A stretch of DNA of 64,000 nt from assembly GCF_026151205.1 (NCBI RefSeq), contig NC_087072.1:16631669-16695668 (forward strand). Direction: 5' to 3'. The notes below the pieces were generated by a model, which was not told where the DNA came from, searched no databases, and saw only the letters and a program-made list of their open reading frames with translations. Position 1 is the first letter of the stretch, and every line of letters starts with the position of its first letter. The position numbers were made by a program, and so were the translations under genes. This DNA comes from Bolinopsis microptera (lineage: Eukaryota > Ctenophora > Tentaculata > Lobata > Bolinopsidae). Shown in pieces: positions 37,093 to 49,700 of this stretch.

Positions 37093-37710
37093 ACAAATAG
37101 CACACGACCCTGCTGTTCAGTAGATATTATGTACTTGGACAGAGTGTAAAACGTGTGTACATCACTATTTTCAATGTAATGTACAATACCATTTGATGTA
37201 ACCTGTATTCAGTGTGTGTAATTTTAATTTAGCATTTTAACTAGTATAGAAGCATTTATTATATACTAACATTTATAACAATTTTAGCCTGAAGATGGCG
37301 TTGACGCCGAAAATTTGCCCTTACTCCTAACTTCCTTGTTTCACTTGTCCTTGTCTCTTCCAACCGGATAATATCCAGATATCAGTATTTCAATCATGAG
37401 ACTAATAAACAGCGAACTACTCCGTTATTTGATAAAGTTAAAACAGCAGAGCATCATTTATGGGCAGTTATAAATACCCACCAAGTCCTGAGAAACCGCA
37501 TCAGAACATCTAAATTAATCCATGATAACTGTCGTAGTAATTTATGCATTGTGTTTTACCCATTATAATTTTTGTTATTTTATTAACAGACCCGATTTCA
37601 GCGCTTATGTTTTTTTAAAATGAGGATATGATCAATAAAACATTTAACAGAGCTACTGTTTTATTAACAGACCCGATCTCGTTAAAACAAATAAAACCTG
37701 ATTGAATTAC

Positions 37711-37888
37711 CTGGACAGCTTTGGGTGTTGCAACTCTGAGACTCCGAAGATGTTCCCGAACAACTAGCACCTCCGTGTGCAGGAGAAGGATTTGTATTTT
37801 GTACAAGTTCTGCTTCTTGTTTGTGTTCCCGATCCGCAAGTCTTTGAGCAAGAAGACCATGAGCCGTATGAAGTCCAACCTCCGTTTA
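37711..37888 (-). pseudogene. Thrombospondin type 1 exon with one-base frameshift
   Basis: Minus-strand exon between ATTCTATTCAG and GTAATT. It encodes a typical TSP1 repeat: [25 protein letters not shown], then after a one-base shift [20 protein letters not shown] and NTQSCP. All six cysteines are present. The frame breaks in an AAAA run near 37800; removing one A restores a symmetrical phase 1-1 exon, the usual form for TSP1. Either a pseudo-exon or a sequencing/assembly error. Confidence 0.75.
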
Positions 37889-38224
37889 CTGAATAGAATA
37901 TTTGGGTTAATAAATCACAATATCTTTCTAACAGTGACTGTAGTGTTTCAGCTAAACAATTTGAATGAAAACTTTACTTAGAAAAGAAACAAACCGTTGA
38001 TAACACAGCGAGGACGCGACTATTTTCACAAGCGTTGATAAAATCACTCTGTGAATTCTGAAATGATAAATAAATGTTAAACGCAATATTAACTTTAACA
38101 GCTTGATGATTTTAATGTACAGCTCTACCATTAATATATTATTATAATATAATATACGTAAAATGACAACACAAGCTTTTAACGTATAGAAGTAGAGCCA
38201 ACGTTTTGAAACAAATGTACAAAC

Positions 38225-39204
38225 CTAGGATTGGCCAGCTAAGATTTTCCGTTATAAGTGTGAACGGTGAGTCATCTTTTATGTTCAGTACATCACTTGT
38301 AACCACTCTCCTCACCATCGGAATACTGTTATTTAGAGTTGTCACAATCTCCAATGCCTCCTGTGACATCTGTTAAATAGAATAACATTATAGTAAATAG
38401 AGAAGGGATGGGTTTACACTTTACAAAATAAGGAGGGGGAGGGGGTGGGGGAGTTTACAACATAGTTATATTTCAAGATTTATAGTTTTTGTTTTACTTT
38501 GAAAAAACTTACACTCAGCTTAGCCTCTTTGATAGAGATATATTGCTCTCTAGTAAATGTTAGGGTTGGTTTTTGAGGTATCTCTATGCTCATTATCAAA
38601 ACCCTCTCCTTGTCCTTTACCTTCTCGTAGCTGAGCTTCCCTAGGAATAACTTGTGTGAGCTTAAATTTGTGTTATTGCTATATTAATTGTGAAAGTTGT
38701 CGGCACTTGTATGCTTGCAAAATTATATTCTTAAACGTTTCATTATCTAATGATATTTACCCCCAGTTTTCAGAACCATAGAGTTTAATAAGGCCGAGGG
38801 GTGGGTGCTACCAGGGTTTTTATCCCCTTTTTTCTCCACCGCAGAGGTGTATGGAATGAGGCATTGTTTACCTCCATCCTCACCCTCTTCTTGGTAAAAT
38901 TTTATCAATCTTATCGCCACATCCTTATACATTGTACCTCTCTATACTTGGTTTTTTTGTACCTGTAATAAAGTGCTGTGTTAAGTTAACTTCTCAATTC
39001 CCTACATATTATCAAACAGTATTTTTATTTAAGTTAAATTAATTTTAAAGATATTAAAATTCAAGATAAAACTCAACACAATGAAAGCGAGTGAAATATA
39101 ATTTGTTGTTTAGATTATAAAATCACCTCTTCCAACACCTCTTCATCTAACCCCGCCAAATACCCTCTAGTGTAACCCATGTCTCCCATTTTTTGATACA
39201 ACAT
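38225..39204 (-). CDS. Unrecognised minus-strand gene, four phase-consistent exons
   Basis: Exons: 39127-39204 (ATG, MLYQKMGDMGYTRGYLAGLD), 38761-38941, 38513-38640 (KLSYEKVKDKERVLIMSIEI) and 38225-38369 (MSQEALEIVTTLNNSIPMVR). Phases 0, 1, 0 agree across the three junctions and the last ends in phase 1. No family is recognised. It probably continues left: a possible exon is at 37993-38050 (NSQSDFINACENSRVLAV), though its phase does not match, then the TSP1 exon at 37711-37888 and perhaps the GPI-type end at 33233. No signal peptide is seen, so the true start may be further right. Confidence 0.5.
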
Positions 39205-39450
39205 AGGGGGAGGGGGGGGGGTTTACAGCATAGTTATATTTCAAGATTTATAGTATTTTTTACTTTGAAAAAAACTTACGCTTAATTTTAAGAGATATAT
39301 TCTTCTCTAGTAAAACTAAAGGTTAACGATGGCTTTGAGGTAGTTTGATTGTCATTATTATGACTCTTTCCTGCTCCTTCACCTTCTCGTAGCTGAGTTT
39401 ACCTAAGAATAAGTTGCGTGAGCTTAAATGTGTGTTATTGCTATATAGAG
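39205..39450 (-). repeat. Decayed duplicate of the 38.4-38.7 kb exon region
   Basis: The block with a G-run, TTTACAGCATAGTTATATTT and the minus-strand coding LGKLSYEKVKEQERVIIM repeats 38431-38700 about 775 bp away. The copy has a stop shortly after LPQSHR, so it is a pseudo-exon. Both copies keep a G-run (38432-38451, 39205-39221) that is C-rich on the transcribed strand. Confidence 0.75.
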
Positions 39451-40771
39451 ATAATATAGAGAATTATCATTCTATCGACTTTTTACAGTTAATCAATCAT
39501 TATTCTATTGACTTTTTACAGTTAATGCTCCAATGTTATCATTGTTCCAAATCCGCACGAGCCGCGATTTCCTTTAATTGGCCTTGATACCGCCCTTATC
39601 CCGAAATACTAGGTATCGACCCGAAAGCATCTCAAAGAGATTTTTACAAAATGTGATTGATGTAATTAATCGAAACGTTTTACAATTCGTAAGCCGTTAT
39701 AAAAAACCACCCATATAATGAATGGGAAATGGGAGCGACCGATTTCATTCTCGGTATCATTATGCATTTGCAGACGGTCATTCAAATTGATATCATTTCC
39801 TTTTGTTTGGGAAAGAGAGACATTGAAAGCGGTCCACTCTTATCTACCCAATTATGGGTTTTGGTCAAATTAATATACATAAAAAAATATTTCTGATAAT
39901 AAGACTTTGAAATATGTTTATGATTACCTCTATGTTCTTTAATTTATCACCGTATATAGTTCAAAACTATCCATCGTGGGGCTAAAAGTGTAAACAAACA
40001 TTTTTGCTCCGGCAAAATGTCGTGTGACGATACCTTCGTTACATTTTCAGCAGTGTAAACCATGACTATGATAATGAAATATTAGCACAAAAACACCAAT
40101 AAAAACTGAAATAATGATAAAGAATGGAATATACCACTCGTTGGAGTTTAGTCAACAAACTATTTTAAAGTTTTATCCATTGAAATTTAAAAATAGATTT
40201 CACCATAACTTGAATTTTTTTATTACTCCATAAGAATACAAAAAAACGTGTTTGTTTAAAGAATCCAACCTCAAATTTTCTATATAGTATCATTGAATAT
40301 AATTATTAACAAGGTCGAATGTAACAAAATTTGTTTTAAAAGCAACGCACATAGTTGGTAGTTAAAACTGTACTTCAATTATTTTAAAGTAAAACCTAAT
40401 TGGAAAATGGAAACCAGCCACAAAATGATTAAATGGTATCTAAATAGTTGAATATTTAACAAAAATTGCAGTTGAATTCAAACCCATCTTTGATTTGACT
40501 AATAAAAATTTAAAATCATTGCAAAGGATATACAAAACTAGTTATCTACAAAACTTCACTTTCACAAAACTTAACTTCCATAATAATAATTAATGAAATA
40601 CATATTAAAAATCATATGTTACATTTATATCTAAACATTAAGACTACTATAAACATGCTTTACCAAAATATCATATTGAGTGTTTAACAAAACTATAAAT
40701 CCAAATTTAAAGTCAGAATAAAATAGGAATTAACACGATAAAAACTACATTTTAATATGAGTCCACGGAGC
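39451..40771. other. Spacer downstream of the ferlin gene
   Basis: AT-rich with no ORF, RNA gene or clear repeat. CATTATTCTATTGACTTTTTACAGTTAAT is nearly duplicated at about 39465-39525. Confidence 0.5.
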
Positions 40772-43700
40772 TTATCTTCCGTAAATTGCGTTGTTTATTG
40801 CCTCCTGAAATTGTAATCAAGTGAGTATTTAAAAATAACTAGTAGTCGAATAATCACGACCAGTGGATAATAAAAATCTCGAATAAAAAGTAAAGCAGAA
40901 AATATGACTAACCGGTGCAGTGTAAGCCATTAGGACGACAAATAGGACGAGAAGAATAATTAGCAAGCCGATGATAATATGCCACTTGAATCGTCCCCAA
41001 ATCAGGATTTTGAACACTTTCCACGGGTTTGTGAACCAGTTGAAAGAAGTCTCTGGGCGGCTGAAGGAAAGTTCAGTTAGGTTACCGGCAAACATTTATC
41101 ACGAACAATTCATTAACGGTTTTCAATGCAACGATTTGGTATCATATTCACACTGATCAGTGGTTGCCTGGCTACAGTGCGTGTCACCACTCACCTTAAT
41201 ACTCCATTCTGGGGCTGAGAAGAGCCAATAAAAATATCAGCGAATCCTTTGTCTAAATTCTAATATTTACATAGTTGCAACAGTTTCTTACTTGGGTGGT
41301 TCGAGTGTGGGGTTGGAGTTTGGATCATCCCTCGCCTTTCCTGCAGGTCTCTCGGCTACCTCTTCCTCTGTTAGTATCTCTAATTCCATCTCTACTTTAC
41401 CCTGGAATTAAGTTTAGCTTCATTTAAAAAATAACTGATAAACGCTATATATACAGTTTTATGGAAATAATTTTGTGTTTATTCAGATTTTGATATCTAG
41501 AGCTAGATAGATCTCCCACTCACAGTTAGTTCTCTGGTTCCCAAAGAATCGTCATAAACAGGCCAGAACCCTTGGATTTTCTTCTTCTCGAACAGGGACA
41601 TTCGAGGGTGCGCCTTTTCGTTTTCATACACGTCAAGAGAGCACTCTTTAGCGGTTTTAGTGGGGGCAGGAATTCTCGTCAAATCAATCTGAGCCCATCC
41701 TGAGAATCGATAATTAAATTCGTGATGCGGTGTGATAATTTATAGCATTTTTATAGCATTTATAGCATAGGAATACCTTTTAGGTGAATATTTCAGTGTA
41801 TATAATGACAACTGTGCAAGCCGGGATAAAGGATAAGGGGTAAACAATATTTTATTTTCCTTTTATCATCAAAATATTATCACAATTACCTAATTTGTCG
41901 TCTCTACTGAGAACATCCTTATCGAAGACTTCCAGATGCAGGATTGGATCAACTTTCATAACAGTCTTCTCAATATGCCAGAATTTACCCTGTAAAAGTA
42001 TAATGAATATGATAGATGCACAGTGTACATTAACATAAGCTGTGAATTAGTACCCATAGTTTAGCACCACTGCCCTAAACAGATTAGCTCCTGAAGTTCT
42101 GGGGCACCAAATGTTGTTAAAAGGTGCTAATCTCACTTCACTAAACATAGTTAGGACGACTATTTACGACTGCTTATGTGAACTTCAACTGAGGGAAGTT
42201 CAGAAACCACGTACTCTCAATCTCGTCATGATGTTTAAATTTGTTCCAGTTCTGATGATCCTACTAGGAGGATTCTATATGGCTGCAGGTATGCTCACTT
42301 GTTTTGTCAGGGGTAGACACTACAAATCCTACTTGATATATGTTCCATGTGTGATCACCGTGACTCATACAGAATCAAGCCACTGGCCAGTGCCATATCA
42401 TTTTTTAACACTCATCTTATTGGTTCAGCCAATTAAATTACGAAGCTTTTAAACAAAACTGGGGATGAGAAGTTCTGGTTCTCTTCTTTTCCCTTCTCTT
42501 ACTCGAAATATCTGACAGCCTCAGGGATTCCGTACACTCAGTCTGTGTCAGTTGGGGGTAATAAGATGTGGTATACGCTGAAATTCCCAACTCAGTACGA
42601 GATAAACAAGATCTCAATTAAAACGGATGCGGCTAACGAACAATATCTCCAAGGAGTGGAGGTATATACAGTACACATGAAGAGGGATCATTTTTACTAG
42701 CGCGACCAATCTTTATCAAGTCTGATACAATGTCAGCTACTTTAACCAATTCACAATTTAACATTTCCTCCTCAAATTGTGTTTCTCCAGGTGTATCTTG
42801 ACAGTGGGTTCCTCCTCACTTAACAAGTTGTGTTTCTCCAGGTGTATCTTGACAGTGGGTCCTCCTCACTTAACAAGTTGTGTTTCTCCAGGTGTATCTT
42901 GACAGTGGGTCCTCCTCACTTAACAAGTTGTGTTTCTCCAGGTGTATCTTGACAGTGGGTCCTCCTCACTTAACAAGTGGTGTTTCTCCAGGTGTATCTT
43001 AACAAGTTGTGTTTCTCCAGGTGTATCTTGACAGTGGGTTCCTCCTCACTTAACAAGTTGTGTTTCTCCAGGTGTATCTTGACAAGTTGTGTTTTTCCAG
43101 GTGTATCTTAACAAATTGTGTTTCTCCAGGTATATCTTAACAAGTTGTGTTTCTCCAGGTGTATCTCGACAGTGGGTCGTACCCAGACTCCGGCAGACTG
43201 GTCAGTACACTCAGTGTAGTACCCGGACAGCTACAATACGACATCTCAACAATCCTTAATTCTAGTCCCCTCATTGCACGGAGTGTCACTGTTTTGTCGT
43301 ATACGCCCCCCAACTTGAACTTGGAGGATTTTGTTTTTCATGGTGAAGGTAAGTGCAGTATAATATGTTACCCTGGGGACCCTTTGAAACTTTATGATTC
43401 CAAAACATCGGCTTAATTTAAGAACTCACTAAATTAACCAATCACACAAACAGTATTTGGTCATGTGACCGTAGGTCATTTCTATCTCAGAAGCTGAAAA
43501 GTGTGCGTGGGGTAGGGAGCACATCTGTGACAGAGACTCGAGGTGCTCCTTTGGGTGTCACTTTGAACATTCTAGCTATAAATACTGCTGGTCTCAGTGC
43601 GATGGTGATATTATATTATCTTTTTAGATTATCTACTTCTTGTTTAAACACTGTGGTAGTCGGAGTTAGGTTATCTGGCAGTTTACACAGATTTTAACCA

Positions 43701-46700
43701 GATTTATAAGTGTATTTCTTTCCCTCCTCTATAGTTAGATAGTTTAACCGATAATGTTTGAATCAAATGATTGATACTATGATCATATCAATAATGTAGC
43801 TACACAACTCAGGAGCGTGTCCCAGAAGAGAAAGTACAGGGTGTCACGGGTGTAAAGAGTGGTGTTGGTTGACTGGTGTCGGGGAGAAGTATCAGAGTTG
43901 CAATCAGAACAGCGAGTGTATTGGTGTCAGGATGAACCCCTGTTCCGGAGCTTGTTCTATTTAACAGTGCGGATTATTATGAATACTGGTGTTTATTTGT
44001 GGCTTTAATCGCTGTTTTGTGTTCGTCAGTGTATAAATCATTTTGAAAATAAATCAATTTTGAAATGGGATATTTTCTTCATGAAATGCGGTAATCATCA
44101 TATTAAAAAATTAAAATAAAGCGCCTCAGCCACGGTTGTAAAGAGTAGTGTTGGACATAATTAGTACACTCTACATGATACATCCCACAGAGAAAACAGT
44201 TAAAGCTACATGTTTCCTAATAATAATGTTATTATTCCATAATATAATAAATTATGGGTGACAATACCCGTACCCACTGTAATTTGATAAATGGCGCAGT
44301 ATATTTACCTTTTTCTTCTGGATCATCTTATTCTCCTGTATGATAAAGTCCAGTGGATAGACCATTCTCCAGTTGAAGTTACCCTCGCCGGTTAGTGATC
44401 TGTAGTGGGTATCTGTCTCTTGTTTGTCCTTCTTCTTTCCTTCTAGATATCTGTAGCATTTTCACATTCGTGTCATATCAGCAAGTTTAAAAGGTTAAAA
44501 ATGCATGTTTAGAAATATCCACGCGCGTCATTGTGAACGCATGTGCTCTAGAGCTTTTGTTTGAAACTCCAAGGTACTGTATCGACAGAAATTGGCAAAT
44601 AACGGTTGCATTGCTAGTAAGTGTCCTCCTAAATAATCAGAAATTGACATTTCAATAGCTTAACATACGTTCTAACGTAGATGTCTGACATTGATTCTCC
44701 CAATATGTTCGTCTCATCCAGTATGACATCTTCAGTATTGTAGATGATACAGCGAAGAATATACCTAAAGTTTTCTTACTTAGTAAAATATTTTTATGAA
44801 ACACACATTTTCAGAAAATATCAGAATCCTGCATAATAATAATACGAAATGTAATTCGAATGCTATTGCTAGGTAGTTTTTCCTTTATAAAGAAACACAT
44901 ATTTGCAGCTCAGATACTCAAATACTAGTGCAGCTAGTACAAGTCACAGTTTAGTGTCTTACTTCTGAGGCTCTCTGGGATTTATAGCAATAGGAGCTGG
45001 AATGCTTTCATTGTAAGGGAAGAGATCAATCCACATGTGAAGCTTGCCCTGCGAGAAAGTAGAACATAGTTTATTATAGCCATGAACCGTCAACAATTAA
45101 ATTATAACCCATCTATTTTCCAAACATAGAAATAGAAGCACGTATTCCCATATTGATAGTGGATTGGGCGGAGTTCATGTGCTAGTAGCGCAGTACAACC
45201 AAGGGTTGTCCAATACTCTGCTACTGTGCACTCAGTAAAACCAATGTTCCATTTCAAATACCTTATTTTAATTATAATACCTGAGGAATACCAGGACAGT
45301 CGTCATTGTACAAAGTTCTAGTCTCAATATGTTCAGGGGTGACGCCACTCTGGTGCAGGACTTGGATTGCTAGTTCGTTTCTCTCCGAGGCTGGTAATTT
45401 TACGGGTGCAGGTTCAGCAGCTTCGCTCGTTCCGTTCAGCTTCATTGGACCTAATTTCTTCTTCTCTGAGAGGAAATTAAAATATAAACATCTATAGAAA
45501 GGTACGAATTTGTGTTTTCGTAGTTATCAGACATTGTTCTGGTTATTGTTGTCGAGAATACCATATTTAAGAGAATGGAACTGTGGTCGTGAGACCAATT
45601 CAATGAGATTGTAAGCTTACCTAATTGGTAAGTTTCTCCTCCAACAATAACTTTAAGACCGTTAGAATCTCTCCTAAACTGCGGAGATGTCCATCCCTTG
45701 AGTAGACACATACGCTTCAAGAGGTCCACTGGTTTTAAATTGTCCCTCCATCGATCCTTGCTAGTTCGTGTTCTGCAAGTAATAAGTTTACTAACAAGAC
45801 ATTGACAATATCTTCAGTATACTAGTGATGTCTGAAGCATACTAAGTATGGACCTTGTGAAATGGTTCGGGGTCACCGGTCACATGATTTATCTCCACGT
45901 CTCGCACGAACCAATGACAACATCAACTCACTTGATGTACTGCTGAGAAACACCACAAGAGGCACGTCTCCAGGACATGTACCTGTCCTCAACATCAACT
46001 GTTGTGGATCCTATCAAGTCGTTAGCTCCGATCAGGTCATGATCGTATACTTTGATTGACAACTTGCTGTCCCGAGGCAGCTTCGCTCGGATCTGGAACA
46101 TTCTGTGGAAATAAAGAGATTTAGCATCTAAAGTTTCAAATCATGATTTCATGAATTTAAATCAGAACCATAAACATAGTTCCACGATTGTAAATTTCAC
46201 AAACCGCACCAAACGCTTAATTGTGCCGAAAGAGCAGGATCAGACCGGGGTGACTTAGAGTATTAACTCATAAGCTGTATCGTCTCATTTTACTTTTCCA
46301 AACCCAGCTGGCACTTAAGCGTATCATCTTGACTCGTGTCACTTTTTACACCATCCTCCACCATTCACTCTGATTTCACCGGCAACCTTCCCCAGGGTTG
46401 CCACACCCCAGAGGTAAGCAGAGCATCTCAATGCTATCCTATCGTGGGCTATCTTGGCCCAACCTCTCTTCAAACATTAAAAAAAATAGCTCTATAAAAA
46501 TAGTTGCAAATCGTGATACGATTAATATATGCTCTGAAGCTATTAGCTACCTTCCGAAGATAGGGTTAACATCTTTAGTAAGATATTTGTCTTTATCACT
46601 GATGGTAGTTTTGCCACACTTAACCAAGAGATAAGGATCAACACTACCTCCGAAGTCTAGAGGTGTTAGACCCACTGCAGCAGCTACATAAACTCTGATC

Positions 46701-49700
46701 AAAACATCCATCGACTGATTTGAGGGAAGGTTTGAGAAGAGGAGCTTCGGAGGTTTCTTCTCAACTTGGACACTTTTGTACATTTCTTCAGTGATCTCGT
46801 AAATCTTGAGAGATCCCTGCACAGAGTTGAGATTTTGGTTAGACACAAACAAGTTTACAATAGGTAATAATTTGTAAAACAGAAATGTAACATGTTACAT
46901 TTGAGGTTAAAAAGTTAATGACAATCTCTTTAAAAAAGGGAGGAAGCTCACCTTGAAAAATCCGACTCTATGTCTTGACTCTTTGTCCTCATCTTCCTCG
47001 TCACTACTACTGTCATCGTCAGATATATCGTTATCTGGCTTTACAATAGGGATGTTCTGCATCACATCATTAAAGTTAAATACCTTCTCGAGTTCTTTCT
47101 CGTATAACTGGGTGAGTTTGAACGTTATAGTGATGACCTACCAGTACATACTACATAGTAATACATAACATAAACTGTAAAATTTAAACCAGATAGTCAC
47201 AAATTACAAATATGATTGTAAGATTGTAAAACTATGCCAATGATTAAGTCATACAAATTGAATCCAAAAATATCGTGCTTCATGGTTAACACTTTAACAT
47301 AATGAATAGTTGACTTAAAGAACAGTAGCTGAGGTATAAACCTTAATTCTGGGAAGGTCCCGTTCTTTGAATATTCTCTTCAGTCTAGGATCATTTCCGA
47401 CACACTCGTAGTACTTACTCCACCAGTCCGATACTAAAACATCGTCCGGATTAGCTGCTTTCGTTTCTTCCTCCTGAAGCATTGTAGATTGTAATGCTCA
47501 AGTAAAATCATAAGGATTATCAATCTGACGACAATCTGTGAACCTAGTGAAGGATTACAGATCACTGAATACTTCATGAGCGGCGATTATGTAGTTATAA
47601 AATGGTCACCTTGTTTTGTTGACGTATTTCTTTTCTTGTGGTCGGTTTTGAAGCCTCTTCAGCTGGTTTAACAGCTGGTGTTTCTACAGGTGTCTTGTCT
47701 GGGAGAAAATTTATAAAGATTTGCTGATTTATTAGATTTATAAATATTTGCTGTCTTAGAAAAATAAGATAAAATATATTCGTAGACCAATTTAAGGATG
47801 CAAAAAGATGCTTTCTTATTTTAGTCAAGAGATTGTGTTCATAAATACTAGATAGTTGCAAAAAATAAAGCAGTATTAAGGAGTTAAATGTTAGACAATT
47901 GCAGTAAATATTATAACATTATATAGTTGTGAACTGTGAAGTCAAGGTAGGACTCTAAGAATTAGGAGTAGAATAAGGAGATTTTGGAAGGACATGGTGG
48001 GCACCAATAACCAATCTTTCGATTGCTCTCTTTTTATCGTACGAATAAGTGTTGTGCTTCATATTGTGGAACTCATTTTCACAATTATTTTCAAAACATT
48101 TTAATTTTGCTAAAGAACTAAGAAGTCTGTTACGACGTATAAATGAGATTATGGGATAAAGTTCCAACAATTCTTGTTGCATATACGGAAGGAATACATG
48201 ATATTTATATTTATGGATTTTATAGCTCACTCGTCAGTTGATCGTCACCAGCACTGATCGTACTGCCGTACTCTGTACATTTCTTGTTTAAAGGTATTCT
48301 TGTTCCTGAACAGAGTACACACTAATCTCATGAGCTGGTATGAGTGGGTCTGCTGAAGAAGCGATAGAGCCATGCAATCCGGATGGAAGTTGAATACTAC
48401 TTCAAAAAGGGCTCTGCTGCGAATCATGTTTTGAAGCTTGCAAATTGTGATCAGTACCTTTTATTCTTGCTGTAATTTGTTTGATAATACTGCAAGTCAC
48501 CTCGACCAGTGGAAGTGAACACGGATAAATTCTGGCGACAAAGCTAATAGCCATTCGATGCAGGAGTAGTAAAAGTAGCTGAAGTAGCTGAAGAAGTAGC
48601 AGGGCAATAGCTGGTCAAATGATAGTTTTAGCAATAGCGAAATGAAGAAGTAAGACGGAAAGATTTTAAAAATTAGTATGAATAGAAGTAGCAGAAGTAG
48701 CTGCAGAGGTAGCTGGACAATAGGATCAAATGATCGTTTAAGCAGTAGCAAAATAATGTTGTAATATATGGAAAGATTTTAAAAAGTAATATGAAAAGAA
48801 GTGATTAGTATTAGGATCGTCAACAAAAGTTCTATAAATTTACAGCAGCAAGAGTAATAAAGCGAATTCTATACATATTTTCGTCATATTATATTACGAC
48901 TTAAACTTCTCGACTGAAACATTATCGACTGTAAAAGGATGTATAAAAAATGTAGGTTGAAAAAATATAGCAGCTGGAAGATTGGAAGATGTTTTACCCA
49001 CCTGATCTCGGTGATGCAGCTTAGCAAGAGGCTTATATCTTTCACTAGGATGGACCCAAAATTACTGATATATCCTCACAGAATACATAGCTTCTATGAA
49101 TGTCATTTAAACTAATCCGTTCAAGCCTCAAGGACAAGTAGATGCCAGAAGGTATACAATCGCTTGATTGACTTTACAATTTTGGGCTCCTACGATCCAC
49201 CCAGCCCCTGGCAACTGCTAAGGTATACAGTTGTATACAGTTGTGAGTTGTATACAGTTGTATAGTTGCCGTGTCACGGTACTGTTATTTATAGTGTCGA
49301 GATAAAAGCTAATCTCTTATTTCCTTATGATATCCCTCGAGAGAGAGTTTAGGGCACTCCAACGTCCACAACGTCCACAGATAAGGAAGTTCAACTTTGA
49401 ATCATGAAACATACAATTTAACATGAACATTGAACATTCGAAAATAAATACTTGGATAGGAAACGATATCTTATTTATTATGGTATCAACAGTGATTGAC
49501 AACATCGAAAATAAATGATTTAAATGACAATCAAGAACGGCAAAAAGGAGGCGTCATCTCAAAATTCCAAATCAGCAGAAAATATGAAGAGTACCCCTAC
49601 CATAAGAATCTTACCGGCAGAGGGTTGAGGAGCGTTAGAATTAGGGTTGCGGATAACAACCATGGGTATACCTCTGTCTAATTCTAAAGGAAAACATATA

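Larger units (their letters stand above)
34383..37443. mobile_element. Palindromic pair of Penelope-like elements with 12-bp TSD
   Basis: 34392-35887 and 35895-37390 are inverted copies of 1,496 bp with only a few mismatches and a 7-bp centre (ACATCCA). The right copy has 41 further bases. ATAAAGTTAAAA flanks both sides (34383-34394 and 37432-37443), so the pair behaves as a single insertion. Each copy is a 5'-truncated PLE, with 5' ends facing inward and 3' ends outward. A hammerhead-like CTGAAGATGGCGTTGACGCC is present near each outer end (37289 on plus, about 34494 on minus). Confidence 0.92.

Noticed and set aside
47955-49681. Short ORFs inside the ferlin intron as genes
   Set aside because: No domain, no splice-consistent neighbours, and some overlap simple repeats.
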